From assembly GCA_964511535.1 (NCBI GenBank), contig CAZEFW010000263.1, positions 1-7,294 of the forward strand: 7,294 nt of DNA. The letters run 5' to 3'. Below, in pieces: positions 5,948 through 7,294 of this stretch; position 1 is the first letter of the stretch, and every line of letters starts with the position of its first letter. The DNA is from CAZCFB01 sp964511535. GTDB taxonomy: Bacteria; Myxococcota_A; Polyangia; GCA-2747355; CAZCFB01. The translations under genes and the position numbers were made by a program. The notes beneath the pieces were generated by a model that was not told where the DNA came from, made no database searches, and worked only from the letters and a program-made list of their open reading frames with translations.

Positions 5948-7129
5948 ATGCACCTCGGCGACGCGGTCACCCTGCTGCTGTACGCCCTGGGGGCGTTTCT
6001 GATCCCGCTCGGCACCGGCCGCATCGGCCTGCCCGCCGCGGTGGGCGAGATCCTGTACGGCGTGCTGCTGGGACCGCACCTGGCCGGGTTGATCCAGCAG
6101 AGCGACTTCTCCACCCTGCTGGCCGAGCTCGGCTTCTGCTTCTTGATGTTCCTGGCCGGCCTGGAGATCGACTTCCCCGCCATCGAGCGGGCCGGGGCAA
6201 AAAATCTGGCCATCGGGTCGTCGGTGGCGGCGCTGATCTTCGCCGCCGGGCTGGGCGCCTGCTCGCTGCTGCAGCTGCCGCTGTTCATGTTCCTGGTGTT
6301 CGGCGCCATGAGCGTGGGCATCCTGCTGGTCACCCTCACCGAGCTCGGGCTGACCAAGTCCAAGGCCGGCCAGGGCATGATCTTCGTCGGCTCGGTGGGC
6401 GAGTTTCTGACCATCGCCCTGCTCACCGGCCTCGGCTTCTACTACAAGTACGGCCTCGGCGGGCAGATGATGCTGGAGCTGGGCAAGCTGGCGCTGATTT
6501 TCGTGGCGGCCTACGTGGTGCTGGTGCTGCTGCGCACGCTGATCTGGTGGTGGCCCGAGCGCTTCGCCCGGGTGGCCGCGGCCCACGACCCGTCGGAGGT
6601 GGGGGTGCGCGCGGGCATGGCGCTGATGCTGGTGTTCGTGGCCTTCGCCGCGCTGCTGCACGTCGAGGCGATCCTCGGCGCGTTCCTCGCCGGGGCGCTG
6701 TTCGCGTTCGTCTTTCGCGACAAGACCGTGCTGGAGCACAAGCTGTCGTCCATCGGCTTCGGCTTCTTCATCCCGTTCTTCTTCATCTGGGTCGGCACCG
6801 AGTTCGAGGTTAGCGCGGTGCTCGACCCGAAGGCCCTGACCCTGGTGTTCTGGCTGCTGCTGGCGTCCTTCATCTGCAAGGTGCTGCCGTCGATGCTGCT
6901 GATGCTGGCCGGGCTCTCGGCGCGGGAGTCGCTGGGCGCAGGCCTGCTGCTGGGCGCGCCGCTGACCCTGCTGGTGGCCATCAGCCGCATCGGCCTGGAC
7001 CTGAAGGTGATCGACCAGTCCACCGCCTCGGCGGTGGTGCTGCTGGCCATCACCACCGGCGTGCTGTTTCCCTGGCTGTTTCGGATGTTGATGGGGGGCA
7101 GCGACAAGGACGCGGCCGCCGGGCACTGA
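5948..7129 (+). CDS. CPA2/Kef-type cation:proton antiporter, membrane subunit without RCK domain
   Basis: The 393-residue product is a polytopic inner-membrane protein with about 12-13 hydrophobic segments. It belongs to the Na+/H+ exchanger superfamily (PF00999-like). Visible family signatures are G-E-I-L-Y-G-V-L-L-G-P (33-43), F-L-M-F-L-A-G-L-E-I-D (65-75), E-A-I-L-G-A-F-L-A-G (240-249) and G-F-F-I-P-F-F-F-I-W-V-G (272-283). It probably exchanges K+ or Na+ for H+; selectivity cannot be read from sequence. The ion-site segment reads G-S-V-G-E-F-L-T-I (148-156), with Glu where most relatives have Asp. Unlike E. coli KefC it ends after the last helix (G-S-D-K-D tail) with no cytoplasmic RCK part; the preceding gene, ending 2 nt upstream, supplies it. 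The frame stays open far upstream (from 5093) inside that gene, but this part is out-of-frame shadow; ATG 5948 begins the first membrane helix. No SD is visible, so translational coupling is likely. Confidence 0.93.
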   Translation: MHLGDAVTLLLYALGAFLIPLGTGRIGLPAAVGEILYGVLLGPHLAGLIQQSDFSTLLAELGFCFLMFLAGLEIDFPAIERAGAKNLAIGSSVAALIFAAGLGACSLLQLPLFMFLVFGAMSVGILLVTLTELGLTKSKAGQGMIFVGSVGEFLTIALLTGLGFYYKYGLGGQMMLELGKLALIFVAAYVVLVLLRTLIWWWPERFARVAAAHDPSEVGVRAGMALMLVFVAFAALLHVEAILGAFLAGALFAFVFRDKTVLEHKLSSIGFGFFIPFFFIWVGTEFEVSAVLDPKALTLVFWLLLASFICKVLPSMLLMLAGLSARESLGAGLLLGAPLTLLVAISRIGLDLKVIDQSTASAVVLLAITTGVLFPWLFRMLMGGSDKDAAAGH

Positions 7130-7294
7130 ACATTGGTAGCCAGCCAAGCAACCATGGTTCGCTATGTGCTCGCTTCGCTCGCCCGGTCGCGACTGTGGGT
7201 GCTGTGCGTGGGTTGGGACCTTGGTGGTGTGCTTCCGGCTTGTGGCCGTTTCATCGCTGTGCACGGGGGCTGATATGGGGGTGTGGTTGGGGCG
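7130..7294. other. G/T-rich intergenic tail with no recognised gene
   Basis: After the antiporter stop, composition shifts to G/T-rich plus-strand sequence with many TTGG, GGTG and TGTG words, unlike the C/G-balanced coding region before it. A 10-bp palindrome AACCATGGTT lies at 7150-7159. I see no stem followed by a T-run, so no intrinsic terminator can be called for the operon. Confidence 0.5.
7154..7273 (+). CDS. Doubtful 39-residue ORF
   Basis: ATG 7154 to TGA 7271-7273 reads M-V-R-Y-V-L-A-S-L-A-R-S-R-L-W-V-L and ends F-I-A-V-H-G-G. There is no SD, the codon use (frequent T-ending codons such as GGT, GCT, CTT) differs from the neighbours, and I recognise no family. It may be chance, or a decayed or repetitive sequence. 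It is listed only because it is the sole plus-strand ORF in the tail. Confidence 0.12.
   Translation: MVRYVLASLARSRLWVLCVGWDLGGVLPACGRFIAVHGG

Noticed and set aside
5831..7264. 477-codon minus-strand open frame opposite the antiporter
   Set aside because: Gln/His/Glu-rich translation is the complement of Leu/Val/Ala membrane-helix codons; no domain seen.

Overview
This is a high-GC bacterial window. It holds two divergently transcribed genes for large cell-surface lipoproteins (left 4.5 kb) and a two-gene cation-transport operon (right 2.6 kb). The surface proteins combine lipoprotein signals, charged Lys/Asp/Pro/Gly tethers, cysteine-rich tandem repeats, SBBP and FG-GAP/VCBS beta-propellers and a beta-helix. 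Together with near-exclusive G/C-ending codons, this repertoire resembles the former Deltaproteobacteria, especially Myxococcota or Bradymonadales-like lineages. That assignment is an inference from style; there is no marker gene here.

Left part. A minus-strand gene starts at 2075 and runs off the left edge. Its 691 visible residues form a lipoprotein: CTDC-like cysteine motifs, ten near-perfect 36-residue cysteine repeats arranged as five two-unit modules, then the start of an SBBP-type propeller. Across a 96-bp intergenic region lies a plus-strand gene (2172-4526) for a 784-residue lipoprotein: basic tether, Ig-like domain, and a right-handed beta-helix that appears to be split by a complete seven-motif FG-GAP/VCBS propeller. 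The intergenic region has an exact 9-bp direct repeat and a TATAAT box so close to the ATG that a leaderless mRNA is predicted.

Right part. After a 54-bp gap with a degenerate 7-bp tandem repeat come two tightly linked genes. The first encodes a soluble RCK_N-RCK_C-(USP-like)x2 nucleotide-binding regulator (4581-5945). The second encodes a CPA2/Kef-type cation:proton antiporter membrane protein (5948-7129) with no RCK domain of its own. They plausibly form a K+ (or Na+)/H+ transport system whose gating subunit is supplied in trans.

The last 165 bp are G/T-rich and unlike the rest; I see only a doubtful 39-codon ORF there. I saw no tRNA, rRNA, CRISPR array, insertion sequence or convincing intrinsic terminator. 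Several long open frames opposite the real genes are antisense mirrors of GC-rich coding sequence and are left out.
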